Below, in pieces: positions 53,866 to 64,000 of a stretch of 64,000 nt of DNA. Every line of letters starts with the position of its first letter. The stretch's first letter is position 1. Under the pieces are notes generated by a model that saw only the letters and a list, made by a program, of their open reading frames with translations, was not told where the DNA came from and searched no databases. Origin of the DNA: Phytophthora quininea (lineage: Eukaryota; Oomycota; Peronosporomycetes; Peronosporales; Peronosporaceae). Location: the NCBI GenBank assembly GCA_011947345.1, contig JAAVTG010000152.1:1-64000 (forward strand), read 5' to 3'. The translations under genes and the position numbers were made by a program.

Positions 53866-55263
53866 CTAGACTCGGCCAGCCTCCTTGACGGCGGTGAAGA
53901 AGGCGCAGTTGTACACCGTCTTCATCATGCTCTTGACGTTGTTCGTGTACAGACACTCGCGCTGCGACTCCTTCTGGATGCGGAAGTTGTACGTGGACAT
54001 GACGCTCTTGATTTCTTCGTACGACAGCTCCACTGACTGCCCGTAGCGCTCGTCGTTGTCGCCCCCGCTGTCCTGCCAATGGTAAAGCAGAGGCCCCAGG
54101 TTGATCCAGTACCCACCGGGCTTCAGCAACCGCTCAAACGCCGCAATATACTCGATCACGTTCGGTGCCGCGTCAATGAAGAAGCACGTCACAATGCAGT
54201 CCCAGCACTCTGCCCAACAAAGAAAGCGTCAGCTCGGAACTCAATCGCAACAGCTCAGTTTAGTCCTTACCTTTATCATTGGCATACGCCTCCAGGAACT
54301 CGCCTGCACACATGGAGAAGTCAGGCTGGTTGCCGGTACCGAGGCCCAATAGCTCCGCCGGCGCCACGTCCGGGATGGCCACAGGACGCAACAGGTCAGT
54401 GATCGTCAACGCGTTCGACGGGTTGTGGATCCACGGGTGGATTTCAAACTCCTGAGGCTGGGACACCCTGGTAGCAAGTAGGAACAGCCCGGACACGTAA
54501 GCTTTGGCCTTCAGCAGAGGTCCCTAACTACTGCCTACCAGTTGAGGATGAAGTTGCTGGCAAACAGCATTTGGTACGAGAACTCGTTGCCCTGCGTCGC
54601 GTAGCCCTTGGAAGCGATCTCCAGCGCGAGGCGTCCCAAACCAGCTCCAGGCAGCAGCACACGAGGTGCAGTTCTGTCCCAAACCCACATAGCAAGAAGT
54701 GGTTAGCGCCCCATTCGCAATTGCATGATCAGGAGGCCTCGTACCCGCTCTCCGTGTTGACCGGCAGCACGCGCCGCAGCTCCTTGACGATGGGGTGTAG
54801 CACATATCCCGCTCCTTCTTGCCCTGCCAAAACACCACCACCAACAAAAACTTAATACGCTATGCGTAGTGCTGGTGGAGAACTCAAGGCCGACGCACCT
54901 CGTCCGACCAGTCCCGCACGAACTGGTGAAGCGTGCTCTTGAGCTTCGAGTAGTGGCGCGGGGGCTCTGCAGCGGCATCTTGGGACCCACCGCGGGCAGC
55001 TCCAGACCAGGCGACGCCTCGAGCTGCGCCTGCACTACGCGCTCGAAGAAGACCTGGTTGTGGTGCGCCGCGTTGATGAAGTGATGCAGGTTGCGGATGG
55101 TGGAGGACTGGGGCAGGCGGCGCTGCATCTCGATGGGCATGGACTGCAGGTGCTTCTTGCGCCGGTAGATCTCGCGCAACATGAAGGCTTCATACTCGCG
55201 GAACGACAGCAGCACCGAGCGGTAGTGCTCCTGCTCCTCTGGGTCTTGCTCCGCCGCCGACAT
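53866..55263 (-). CDS. CARNMT1: Carnosine N-methyltransferase (N2227-like / CARNMT1)
   Basis: The gene encodes an N2227-family S-adenosylmethionine methyltransferase (in animals it makes anserine from carnosine; the oomycete substrate is not known). Visible blocks are the N-terminal helical part from ATG 55263 ([20 protein letters not shown]), [20 protein letters not shown], the SAM-binding [38 protein letters not shown], and the C-terminal [20 protein letters not shown] with [16 protein letters not shown]. Introns fit at 54824-54898, about 54674-54745, 54468-54538 and 54210-54270. One base is missing in the G run 54792-54795 and the second splice site is slightly out of phase. Only 98 bp separates it from the divergent LSM5. 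Confidence 0.88.
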
Positions 55264-55361
55264 CGCAGATGGTACTCGGATTTGTCTTCTCCGATTAGCT
55301 TCAATTAAGAGTAGCATAAATCGGGGTTCCGGAATTGGCCGCCAAAAGCAAAGCAGTCACC

Positions 55362-55991
55362 ATGTCCCAAGGCCGCATCTTGCCGCTCGGTGCGTGGCCC
55401 CCAGAGCGAGATCGCTGCTCGTCTGACGCGTGGAACTAAAGCAGTGTATCTGTCCTTATTTTGCGGCGACAGAGCTCATCGACAAGTGCATCGGCTCCAA
55501 GCTGTGGATCGTCATGAAGGGCGACAAGGAGTTCCTGGGCACGCTGCGGGGCTTCGACGACTACGTTAGTGAGTGGCGGTGGTAACAGGCAGATACAGGG
55601 CTCCATCTTTTGTCTGTCTTGGTATCGGGAACTAGTGTTTGGTGGTGTTGACCCGGCTCGTTTGTATTTGCTCCCTGGACTCCAGACATGGTGCTGGACG
55701 ACGTCACGGAATAGTACGTTGCGCAGTAGTTGCTGTTGAGATACGGCATATTGGCAGCTAATTGAGCTAACCGTGGCGGCTTCTCTTGCTGGAACGAATT
55801 CTGCAGTGAAATTACCCCGAAGGAAAGCGCGAGGTGAAGCTGGACCAAGTTTTGCTCAACGGAAACAACGTCTGCTTGGTGCGTCTGCTCTGTTGAAAGT
55901 GAAATGCATACTTACGATCGCCACTAACATGGAGGTTCTTCGATCTTCATTGTTACAGCTTGTGCCTGGAGGCTTTCCGACTGCAAGCTAG
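55362..55991 (+). CDS. LSM5: U6 snRNA-associated Sm-like protein LSm5
   Basis: LSm5 is part of the LSm1-7 (mRNA decay) and LSm2-8 (U6 snRNA) rings. The spliced protein reads [20 protein letters not shown], then [20 protein letters not shown] (Sm1 motif) and [18 protein letters not shown] (Sm2 motif). Exons are 55362-55389, 55473-55568, 55686-55713, 55807-55878 and 55959-55991. All four introns are GT-AG, giving a mean exon of about 50 nt, much finer than other genes here. One C appears missing in the run 55815-55818 (ITP to EGKREVKL). Confidence 0.93.
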
Positions 55992-56150
55992 CCCTGCCGA
56001 GTTTTCGTTGCCAAAGAAAGCAAGACTCAAGCCGCGGATGTCTAGTTGCCACTACACAGCCAGAATTCAAGCCTCTCGTTCTACGCAGCAGCCCCTCCGT
56101 GTTGTTTCATCACGCCGTCGCCTTGCTCTATTCTTTTTGTTACTGTCCGC

Positions 56151-56495
56151 CTACTTCTTGGCCTTCTGGGAGTTGATGTCCTTGACGGCGCGGCGGTTGG
56201 TCAGCTTCAGGAAGCGGTGCTGCTCCTCCATCTCCAGGTTGTCAAAGCCCGTGCGCTCCAGCTCGCCCAGCGTGGCCTTGGGGTCCAGCAGCGTCCACAG
56301 CCAGTCTGGGTACTCGCCCTTGTCCTTGAGCTCCGGGTGTGAGCCTTCCTTGAGGATGTTGGTGGGCACCACCTTGCTCAGGTCCACCACCTCTTCCACT
56401 ACCGCGGCGCCGCCCTTGCCCTTGGCCGCGAACGAGCGCACGCCCGTCGGCCGGGCGCAGCGCGCCGCCAGTCTCCGCGTCGTCGTCGCCAGCAT
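56151..56495 (-). CDS. Mitochondrial large-subunit ribosomal protein mL54
   Basis: The intact 114-residue protein begins with an Arg-rich presequence (MLATTTRRLAARCARPTGVR). The conserved core is VVPTNILKEGSHPELKDKGE then YPDWLWTLLDPKATLGELER, the hallmark of mL54 (human MRPL54, yeast MRPL37). It ends NRRAVKDINSQKAKK. It is part of the mitochondrial ribosome. The start at 56495 is chosen because it opens the presequence; upstream codons are unlike it. Head-to-head with the TPR gene at 139 bp. Confidence 0.85.
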   Translation of the reverse strand: MLATTTRRLAARCARPTGVRSFAAKGKGGAAVVEEVVDLSKVVPTNILKEGSHPELKDKGEYPDWLWTLLDPKATLGELERTGFDNLEMEEQHRFLKLTNRRAVKDINSQKAKK

Positions 56496-56634
56496 CTGCG
56501 CTTCGTTCTGTGCCACACACGGCCTTGACACCACCGTGGACCAATATTTTGGTACGTGTACCCCTTTCAGGGCACACAATCGCCGGCGCCAGCAGCTCTG
56601 AAGCCATTTCGACATATAATATAACGTCGGAGCA

Positions 56635-57761
56635 ATGGGCATCAAGCAGAAGAAGCGCAAGGGCGCGCGCTCCACAGGCAAGGCGCAGGCCTTCGCGCAG
56701 TCCTGCATGGACAGTATGCAGAACAGCCAGGACAGGAAGGCGGCCAACCGGCGGCGTATGCGCGTGGTTCAGCTGCAGCGCTCCGTGGACCGCAAGCTGC
56801 AGGAGCTGCGAGCCTTCCCCAAGCACCCGCCGCCGCCCAAAAGCCCGCGCGCAAGGGCCCCACGCCGCCATCCGAGTGGAAACTCAAAGGAGCGGCCAGA
56901 CCCGCCGCGATGCTGGCAAAGATTGCAGCGGGCGAACTGGACGAATGCGGCAACGAGTTTCCCAAGCCTGTCGAGACCTTCGACCTGTACGAGCAGACGC
57001 GCAAGGAAGGCAAGATGGCCGAGCGGGAGGAGACCAAACAGTATCTGAGTCTGCTGAAGCAACTGGCTGCGGCCTGCTGTGATGCTGGTATGCCCGACCG
57101 CGGCATCAAGAATTACGAGCTGTGCATGAGTCTGGACACCAAGGACTCGCTCCACTCGAGGGAGGGGCTGGCCTGCGCACTGGTGGACGAAGGCCGTGGC
57201 GCAGAGGCACGGACGTTGATTGATGAGGAGAAGGAGAGGGAGTCTGCTGTGCTGGCGTACTGCCGCGTGATCATTGAGTACGTGTCATGGGAAGTGCTGG
57301 AGGAAGAAGGCTCATCCGAGGAGGTTGTGCAGGCAGCCTTCAAGCAGGCCTTTGCGCTCAACCCGTTCGTTGCCGTGGTGTTAGCATACCACGAGACATT
57401 CTTCGAAGTGGTCGAGTATGCGGACGAAATCAAGAACCCAAAGCGAGGGTCGATCGAGGAAGCACTCGTGTACGTCTCGCAGAACGTCGGCGTGTGGGTG
57501 GACACCGTCGGTGCGTACCAGTGGATTGAAAAGGAGCTAAACGAGCTCCCTGAGCAGCCTGCCGCAACAAAAGAGCATGTGGCCGATGAAATGTACCTGG
57601 GCATGTATGAAACTGCAGTGGAGATGCACAAGGAGAAGCTAGCTGAAGAAGAGGCCCAAGCTGCCGCTGCTGCAGAGGCTGAGGGCGAAGACAGTAACGA
57701 TGTAGATGGAGACGAATTTGGCGATTTCGAACCCAATGACATTGACGGAGGTGACGAGTGA
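56635..57761 (+). CDS. TPR-like protein with acidic C-terminus
   Basis: It starts MGIKQKKRKGARSTGKAQAF, a basic coil. A missing C in 56836-56838 interrupts a proline run, after which the frame reads EWKLKGAARPAAMLAKIAAG. The body has helical repeats resembling tetratricopeptide repeats (YLSLLKQLAAACCDAGMPDR, REGLACALVDEGRGAEARTL, AFALNPFVAVVLAYHETFFE) and the end is strongly acidic (DSNDVDGDEFGDFEPNDIDG). No specific family is recognised. A scaffold role is likely. Confidence 0.7.
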
Positions 57762-57893
57762 GCGCCGTCGCCGACTGTATAGAAGATAAGCACTCGTTCA
57801 ATGGCCATATGGATCCCCCTATTTTATTTGCTTCTCCGGCTTCAACGTCTTTCGTTCTCTGGTGGGCCATCACCGTGAAGTTGCTGGGACGAC

Positions 57894-58583
57894 TCACTCT
57901 TCCACATACTTTGCAAACAAGTTTTCCGGGTTGGTCATGGCTTTGAACTCCAAGTTGTTGCCGCTCGGGTCCTTGAAGAACATGGTCCACTGCTCACCCT
58001 TGCGGCCCTGGAAACGCAGGTGGGGCTCGACGATAAACTTAATGTCCAGCTCCTGCACTCGGTCCGAGAGCGCGTGGAACTCGTCGACCGTCAACGCCAC
58101 GCCAAAGTGCGGTACCGGCACGTCGTCCGCATCTGCAGCCAGCAATCGAAGCCGCTAGTTAGCTTTTCACTGTACCAGAAGCTCCCGCTGTTGGAGGAGG
58201 AACGTACCCACGGGGTTGAAGAAGTCCGCTCCGCGGTAGTCCTTCTTGACTTGGTGCACGACGAGCTGATGGCCGAACATGTTGTAGTCCTAGACACAAG
58301 TGGATGAGTCTACTGCAGCGAGGACTCGGATGAGAGACACCCACCTGCCAGAGCTTGGAAGAGCGTCCTTCCGTGAAGCCCAAGCTCCCACCGTAGAACT
58401 CCTTGGCTGAATACGACGACGAACGTTAGCAGGACACGAACCACCAGAACGCGATCCTCTCTCCGCAGTCGCACCTGCTTCCAAGTCGTGGACGGGCACG
58501 GCCAGATGGAACGGAGGCACTCGCGTCGACATGCGTTTCGCTCCGACAGGTTTGAGCGAGTTGGCGATCACGCGCTGCAGCAT
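57894..58583 (-). CDS. Glyoxalase/VOC-fold (bleomycin-resistance-type) protein
   Basis: Five-element gene: exons 58583-58475, 58406-58345, 58289-58208 and 58132-57894, with GT-AG introns of 68, 55 and 75 nt. The protein begins MLQRVIANSLKPVGAKRMST, possibly a mitochondrial presequence, then FHLAVPVHDLEAA, FYGGSLGFTEGRSSKLWQDY, MFGHQLVVHQ, PHFGVALTVDEFHAL and MFFKDPSGNNLEFKAM. These are the VOC beta-alpha-beta-beta-beta repeats with the metal ligands His (H-L-A-V) , His (GHQLVVH), His (PHFGV) and Glu (LEFKAM). Reading is clean with no frame break. The substrate is unknown; members include dioxygenases and isomerases. Confidence 0.85.
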
Positions 58584-60086
58584 TCCTGGACCACGACGCT
58601 TGACGATCTTGGCGCGACTTCAGAACTGACCTGCAGCGAAGGACGTGGTGAACGCGGGCGATGGGATGAATGGCGTGATTGGACGGCCTATGCTCCTCTC
58701 CAGCAGAGCAGACCACGAGGGGAGCGCCGACTAATAGTCTTTGCCTGCAGCACCCGTGGGTTACACCGAAGGATCTGCATGAAGCTCAGCGCCGAGCCCT
58801 TTGCAGGCGGCAGAGCTGGCTGGCAGCACTACCGCTGTGGTTTCTCGTGCATTGGATCATGGACGGTTGAGGGACTTCACAATGCGAATGGCGGGGTGGC
58901 TTACCCATCAACCAAGCTGAAGGCGACGAGCGTTGGCGACTGGTTATTTCCCGTGGCGTATTGAGGCTGCAGGGCCTCGTCTTCGCATGAATAACTACAT
59001 CTTCGCTGCTCCGAGTCCAGGGGCAACCTGCACTGCACGTCGCTGCGGTGTCCAAACCTTCCGCCCAAGTTGAGTGACGTGCTACTTACTGCTATGGCAA
59101 GGAGTATCTGCCGAACGCTGCTTCTCGACGGATGAGGGAAGTTTGGGTAGAACAAGCAGGCAGCGGATGGCAGAACGTGGGCACAGGCCACTTTTGGCAA
59201 GGATTCTTTTGGAGACAGTGTCTAGTTCATCGGAGCGAGGAATGCCTGCTGCTGCAGGAGGTGCGGCTGAGCTGACCCAGACTAACTTCCCGTGTGAATT
59301 GCCCCAGGGCAGAAGTACTCGTGCTCTCTTCCTAGTGGCGAAGGAATCGCTGCTAGCGTGGAGAATTATGGCCGAGTGGACGATCATGATGGAGTTGGGT
59401 GGTTGCCACGATGCACTTTGTGTGGCGGCACCGGAACACGCATCGGTTGAATGGCTTGGCAGTGATTTGAGTGGGGCACCGAGGAAGCTGTCACAGAACT
59501 CGATCCACCACAGCGAAAGACTTGAGCCTCTTAAAGCAGTATCAGCGGGCAAGGAGGAGCTGCTTGAGATCACCAAGGCTGTCGAGCTGTTTTGCGATAT
59601 GCACGCTGCTAAAGTGAAGGCGGGCAGCTTCTGCACATACAAAAGACCTCCCAAATGCACGTGAGAGCTCTTCGAGCACTAAGTTGACAATGTGTTAGTC
59701 TCTTTGTGTTACGTATGGCGTGGAGCGCCGTGGAATACTTCTACAGCTCCAAGCAGAACGAATGCTGTTATCCGTGGCAGAATCGCCGTTGAATGATCAG
59801 TATCTTCGCTACTTTTGTGGGCCCTGCTTGGCTTGCTGGTCACGTTCACTTGGCAGGCACTTCACGTCCTCGACGCGCCGTAGTAATGCACGCAGGTCGT
59901 TCAGCAAAGACCGCGGCGCTCTTCAACTCCTCTGCGCTCGTATCAATGCCTGCTGGCGGGTGACCCACGTCCTCGTGAGCATGCTCTACCCGAGCGCGTT
60001 CATCCGGCCTCGTGATTACGAGCACGACCGCCTAGGTCCAAGCATTCGTCCACTTTCGCATTTGGCATCACCCAGTAGGATCCGAA
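58584..60086. other. 1.5-kb spacer with an uncertain open frame (59074-59664)
   Basis: The stretch 59074-59664 is open on both strands for more than 190 codons (+: LLEITKAVELFCDMHAAKVK near the end; -: MHLGGLLYVQKLPAFTLAAC at the start). Neither translation has a domain I know. The + version has slightly more natural composition. Other frames here are short. It may hold one lineage-specific gene or none. Confidence 0.3.
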
Positions 60087-61541
60087 ATGCTGCGCTGCGT
60101 CGCCGCCGCTCTCCGCCGCCCCACGCCGCGCCTGGCGCGCCCGCCGCCTCTGCGGTGCACTTCAGCAGCAGTGACAGCTCCATCTACAACGCGGAGGCTG
60201 CCGCCCGCACGCTCAAGCTGCTGGAGCGCCGCAAGGTGTCGACGCTGGACATCGGCATCTTCAAGCGCAAGAAAAAGCCCATCACTATGGTCACGGCCTA
60301 CGACTACCCGTCGGCAGTGCATGTGGACCTGGCGGGCTTCGACATTCTGCTGGTGGGCGACTCGCTGGGCATGGTGGAGCTGGTACGGCCTCTACTCAGT
60401 GAGGGGTGATAGACTAACTCGAGTCTAACGAAGGACTCCATTGCAGGGGATGGACACGACGCTGCCTGTGACGTTGGAAGAAATGATCCACCACACCAAG
60501 GCAGTGAAGCGGTGAGTAGATTGGCGAGGGTTGAGAAACAACAGAGAGAACTGATGGTGGTGGTGAGAAGTGGAGCGACTCGGCCGCTGGTGATCACGGA
60601 CATGCCGTTCGGGACGTGCGAAGGTGCGCCATTTGAGGCGCTGAAGAACGCGCAGCGCATTGTCAAGGCGAGTGGCATCGGAGGAGAGTTGTGGGTGGAT
60701 ACGGCACCACTGATGGTTGTTCATTGTGAATGATAGGAAGGCGACGCGGATTGCGTCAAGATCGAGGGTGGCAAGGAGCGTGCGGAGACGAGTATGACTT
60801 TGCTGCAGCGGATGAGGAACTTTTGATCGTGCAGCTCACTTGTTACCTGCTTCCTGCTGCAGTCAAGACGATCGTCGACGGCGGTATCGCCGTGATGGGA
60901 CACATTGGTCTGCGTCCGCAGCATATCAGCGTGTTGGGAGGATTCCGCGCGCAAGGACGCACGGGTAAGGAGGTTACTTACCTGGCGTCCTTCTACAGAA
61001 TGGGATGCTGACTTTCATGTACGCTCGTAGCTACGCAGGCCAGACAGATCGTCGACGACGCTCTGGCCGTGCAGGAAGCGGGCGCGTTTGCAGTCGTGCT
61101 GGAGTGCGTTCCTTCCGCAGTCGCAAAGGCTGTGACGGAGATTCTCAAGATCCCGACCATCGGCATCGGTGCTGGTCCCGAGACTGACGGACAGGTGCTG
61201 GTGTTCCACGACCTTCTTGGCATGCTCACGCACCCGCACCACGCCCAGTTCGTGCCCAAGTTCTGCAAGCGGTACGCACAAGTTGGTGAGCAAATCCGCA
61301 TTGGCCTGGAGAACTACCGCGACGACGTCGAAAACGGTCGATTCTCGAGCGACGCGTACTCGCCGTACAAGGTATGGCGATGCTTGATACTGAAACTGAG
61401 TGTTACTTGGTTTCTTACGATTCATCTTGCTCGTAGATGTCCAAGGAAGAGACTCAGAAGCTGCATGAGCTCGTCGCCAAGGAGTACAGCCACAAGGAAG
61501 AGGAAGAGAACGCGCCGTCAGAGGTCACCAAGGTGTATTGA
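60087..61541 (+). CDS. panB: 3-methyl-2-oxobutanoate hydroxymethyltransferase (PanB)
   Basis: PanB makes ketopantoate from alpha-ketoisovalerate, the first committed step of pantothenate (CoA) synthesis. Conserved blocks are [82 protein letters not shown] and [20 protein letters not shown]. The N-terminus [20 protein letters not shown] looks like a mitochondrial presequence. Exons are 60087-60382, 60447-60511, 60571-60694, 60737-60791, 60863-60964, 61031-61371 and 61437-61541. One C is missing near 60140-60142 between presequence and ASAVHFSSS. The C-terminal coil ends SEVTKVY. Confidence 0.93.
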
Positions 61542-61559
61542 GTGAGTTCGACTAACTTT

Positions 61560-64000
61560 CTATTTGCGAGAGGCATATAGGAAGGCGAAGCTGTCTGGGA
61601 ATGGCGCGTCATCCTCGCCCGAGTCGTCTTCGGTCGCGGCCGAGGATGCCGTTGCTGGCGAGCTGCCTTGTGGGGAAACCCGACACTCTCCAGTCTCGAG
61701 ACATTCATAGAAATGACAACCAGCCTGGAAGCGTGGCTTCCACGTCTGCTGCTTTTCCCCTGACGCTGCTGATGCCTTGCCTTTCTTCCACACGACAATA
61801 TTGGGGCCGTTCAGGTTTGCCGTTGCTGCTTTCCTGGGCTCGATTCTTTTCAGGGGCAGCTTAACGTCCTGGTGCTGTTGGGCCATCTTCTGAGCTTGCT
61901 TTCGTGTGAGGAAAAGCGGGTCGATCGCTTCCGAGCTGTCGAGGTACGTCATCCGAGCCGCATACATCATGGTCTGCGTCTCCTGCTCCTCATTGTGATG
62001 ATTTTGGTCGCGGAACGAGTCTGACGCGCCATTCTTCGCGGCAGCCAGCGTTAACAGCGTTGCCAGTGGCGAGTCCCCGACATTGCCGTTGACTAATGAG
62101 CTGTGCCGTCTATTTTTGTAGGTGGTGGTGCCTTTGCTGCTAAGTTTAAGTTTTGGGAGCTTTGATGAACTTGGCGATCAGCTCTCGAGTCTTCCTGCCT
62201 TTCCAAATCTTTTGGATCGTTGCTGCTTGCTGGTTCATTTCAACCAGCCGAGACGTCTCCAGTTCTTGCAGTTGGACAATTGTGCGACTCTGAAGCCGGC
62301 GATCGCTGTGGCCCACCACCAACAAAATAGCGGCATGCTCCACGACCCTCATGGCATGAATTCCGTGCGCGTCCATGTGGACGTTCAAGAGCGGCGTCAT
62401 GGCCACAGGATCCCAGATTTTGACATATCCGTCGTAGCTGCTCGAAACCAACAGCGAAGTTTGCGTTGTCCACTGGAGCTCCGAAATGTTTCCAACATGG
62501 GCAATGAAGCGCCTCCGTGAACATTTCTTGGTATTCACATTGACGATGGATATCCACGATTTCATGAACCCAGCCTCCGCTACGGCTACGAAGAAACCCA
62601 ATGCGTCGAATGCTGCTCGGTGGACTGGGAATTTGAAATCGAGGTGGTGCTCTTGGAGGGTGCCCGATTTCGCTGCATCGGTTGAATCGTGAATCAACTT
62701 GATGGACCGCTTGTTTCGGAATACCAGAGCAAACAAAATTGGCGATCCAGGGTGAGCAGCGATATGGCAGACGATGTCTTTGCCGACGCCAATCTTTGCT
62801 TTGAGCGTGAAATGTGGCGACAGGTCGTAGAGAGCAACGTGATGCCTCATGTCTGAGATGATCAGCCGTCTCCCGCTATCGATGAATCCAGCAGCGTGGA
62901 CATCAGCCACAGCTTCGATCGTTTGGACGTCAGCTAATTGAAACCTTGGTATGGTGCTCGCTTTTGGCTTCGTCGGCACGCCAAGGCCCAGTCTGCTGCT
63001 TTCGCGACGACGACTTCCACCATTCAGCGTCGTGGAAATGCCACTGCTGGATCCTGCGCTCGCATACGCTGCGGGATAAAGGAAAAGCTGAAGAGCTTGA
63101 TCACATTTGTCTGGTCGGTGGACAGAGCAGAACGCGGCGATGGTCTTTGATTGAGCGTCCCACGTGATTGTTTCCATGGGCGCAGGAAGTGTGGGAAAAG
63201 CTTTCGCTGGAACCAAAGTCTTCACGTCGTATAGTACGATTTTGCTGCCGACACAAGTTATTGCCATTTTCCCGTCACAGTCGTACAGAGGCGAAGAGGT
63301 GAGCGTGCCAAAGTCTCGACTTCCGAGGCGAGAAAGTCTCAGCGTCGCGATCCCCACGCGGCAAGTCGGCGTGCTCACGGCGCCTTCCTCGTTCTCGCAG
63401 ATGCAGTAATAGTCCCCGCTCGCCCGCTTAGAGAGTTTGGCGATCACGAGAGTGCAGCGATGGACACCAGACACAAGCTCCTCGACCTCTAGTGCTCGGC
63501 CGTTGAAATACCACTGGAACGTTTGGACGTATTTGACGTTGACTCGCAGCTCGAGCTGTGCTCCTTCTTTGCTGCTATAACGGCTGGAGGAGCGTCAAGC
63601 AGAATGGGAGGTCTCTCCACGGACGGGTCAAGCCCCATAGCGATCTTCTTCGCGCGCAACCGAGCTTTTTGGTGTTCTCCAGTGCTAGCAACCCCTCCCT
63701 GCGTTCGTCCTTCTTCTTCTGGAGGAGCGCTTGCTGGTCCAGCTCTTCTCGACGAAGATCCTCCTGTGCAGCGTCGTTGTCTTCTACAATCCAAGCACCC
63801 GTGGGCGTAAAGAGCTTGCGGATACTGATGAGATGTTGGACCAAGACATCGTCGTCTTTAGCCTGAGTCTGCAGGACGCGGATACTTTCCTTCACGCCCT
63901 CGATGCCCTCAGTGAACCCAAACCGGGAAACCACACGAGCGCACACGTCGATGGCAACTGGAAGGTAGCTCTGGCCAAGAAGGGCGTCAACAGACTCGTT
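61560..64000 (-). CDS. Ig-like / WD40 / IQ-motif protein (partial, 5' end outside)
   Basis: Reading inward from the window edge: a helical N-terminal region (CARVVSRFGFTEGIEGVKES, then a charged coil); one immunoglobulin-like domain (FQWYFNGRALEVEELVSGVH to LSKRASGDYYCICENEEGAV, with the Trp and the D-x-Y-x-C pattern of I-set domains); WD40 repeats (KIVLYDVKTL, ISELQWTTQTSLLVSSSYDG, YVKIWDPVAM); an IQ motif (QQAATIQKIWKGRKTRELIA); and a charged C-terminus ending SFAFLYASRK at 61560. Frame changes lie near 63640, 63520 and 62095-62165. Ig folds are rare in oomycetes, so this combination is noteworthy. A flagellar or cytoskeletal scaffold is possible but not shown. Confidence 0.6.

Noticed and set aside
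1..64000. Programmed ribosomal frameshifting as an explanation of the many frame breaks
   Set aside because: The breaks lie at unrelated short runs, in almost every gene type including transposons, without slippery heptamers or consistent downstream structures. Sequence error fits better.
1..64000. CRISPR arrays, rRNA or tRNA genes
   Set aside because: No regularly spaced direct repeats and no recognisable tRNA or rRNA sequence were seen on either strand, though a short tRNA could be missed by eye.

Overview
The window looks like nuclear DNA of an oomycete, most likely Phytophthora or a close relative. Genes are densely packed on both strands, introns are short (about 55-90 nt, GT-AG with a few probable GC-AG), and intergenic gaps between housekeeping genes are often 50-200 bp. 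Oomycete-typical families are present: bZIP-like proteins with a START-like C-terminus, a DUF3160-like protein, ankyrin proteins with EGCT-type repeats, SANT/Myb-like element proteins, and MULE, hAT, Harbinger, Merlin, LINE and Fanzor-type mobile DNA. No species name can be proved from the sequence alone.

Layout. 1-5.7 kb: the 3' end of an unknown gene, an arrestin-like gene, a peroxisomal-type acyl-CoA oxidase and a bZIP-like gene. 6.1-8.1 kb: a second bZIP-like paralogue split by an 842-bp hAT remnant (6956-7797) flanked by 9-bp duplications. 8.25-14.44 kb: a 6.2-kb Mutator-like element with matching terminal inverted repeats, whose transposase appears to be fused through a spliced exon to a Ulp1/C48-type protease domain, plus an antisense ORF. 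15.5-18.4 kb: a SANT/Myb-like ORF, a Harbinger-type transposase remnant and a 370-bp 5'-truncated LINE inside a perfect 22-bp target duplication. 18.6-21.4 kb: a SulP anion transporter. 22.9-32.5 kb: three ankyrin proteins interleaved with a helicase-associated-type remnant, an Mlf1-like gene, a secreted CAP/PR-1 protein and a broken DUF3160-like gene. 32.9-35.2 kb: a Fanzor (eukaryotic TnpB-like) nuclease gene with recognisable RuvC motifs. 35.9-40.1 kb: a Calx-beta membrane protein and an RBM28/Nop4-like RNA-binding protein. 40.56-42.06 kb: a complete 1.5-kb Merlin/IS1595-type transposon. 42.5-64 kb: mostly housekeeping genes, namely a G-patch protein, a TPR-Aha1 Hsp90 cochaperone, a SURF2-like protein, two Gfo/Idh/MocA dehydrogenases that share a near-identical exon tract, an IQ/coiled-coil protein, RPN11, carnosine N-methyltransferase, LSM5, mitochondrial ribosomal protein mL54, a TPR protein, a glyoxalase-fold protein, PanB and an Ig/WD40/IQ protein that runs off the end.

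The most important caveat is that many genes, including essential ones (RPN11, LSM5, RBM28/Nop4), contain single-base apparent deletions, usually in short mononucleotide runs. In each case the conserved protein continues in another frame. The simplest reading is systematic indel error in the assembly, so most genes described here as frameshifted should not be called pseudogenes without checking reads. Several genes are unbroken over 1 kb or more (acyl-CoA oxidase, two ankyrin genes, TPR-Aha1).

The best candidates for unusual biology are the Fanzor locus, the MULE transposase-Ulp1 fusion with its dispersed terminal-repeat decamers, and the exon-limited sequence homogenisation between the two dehydrogenase paralogues.
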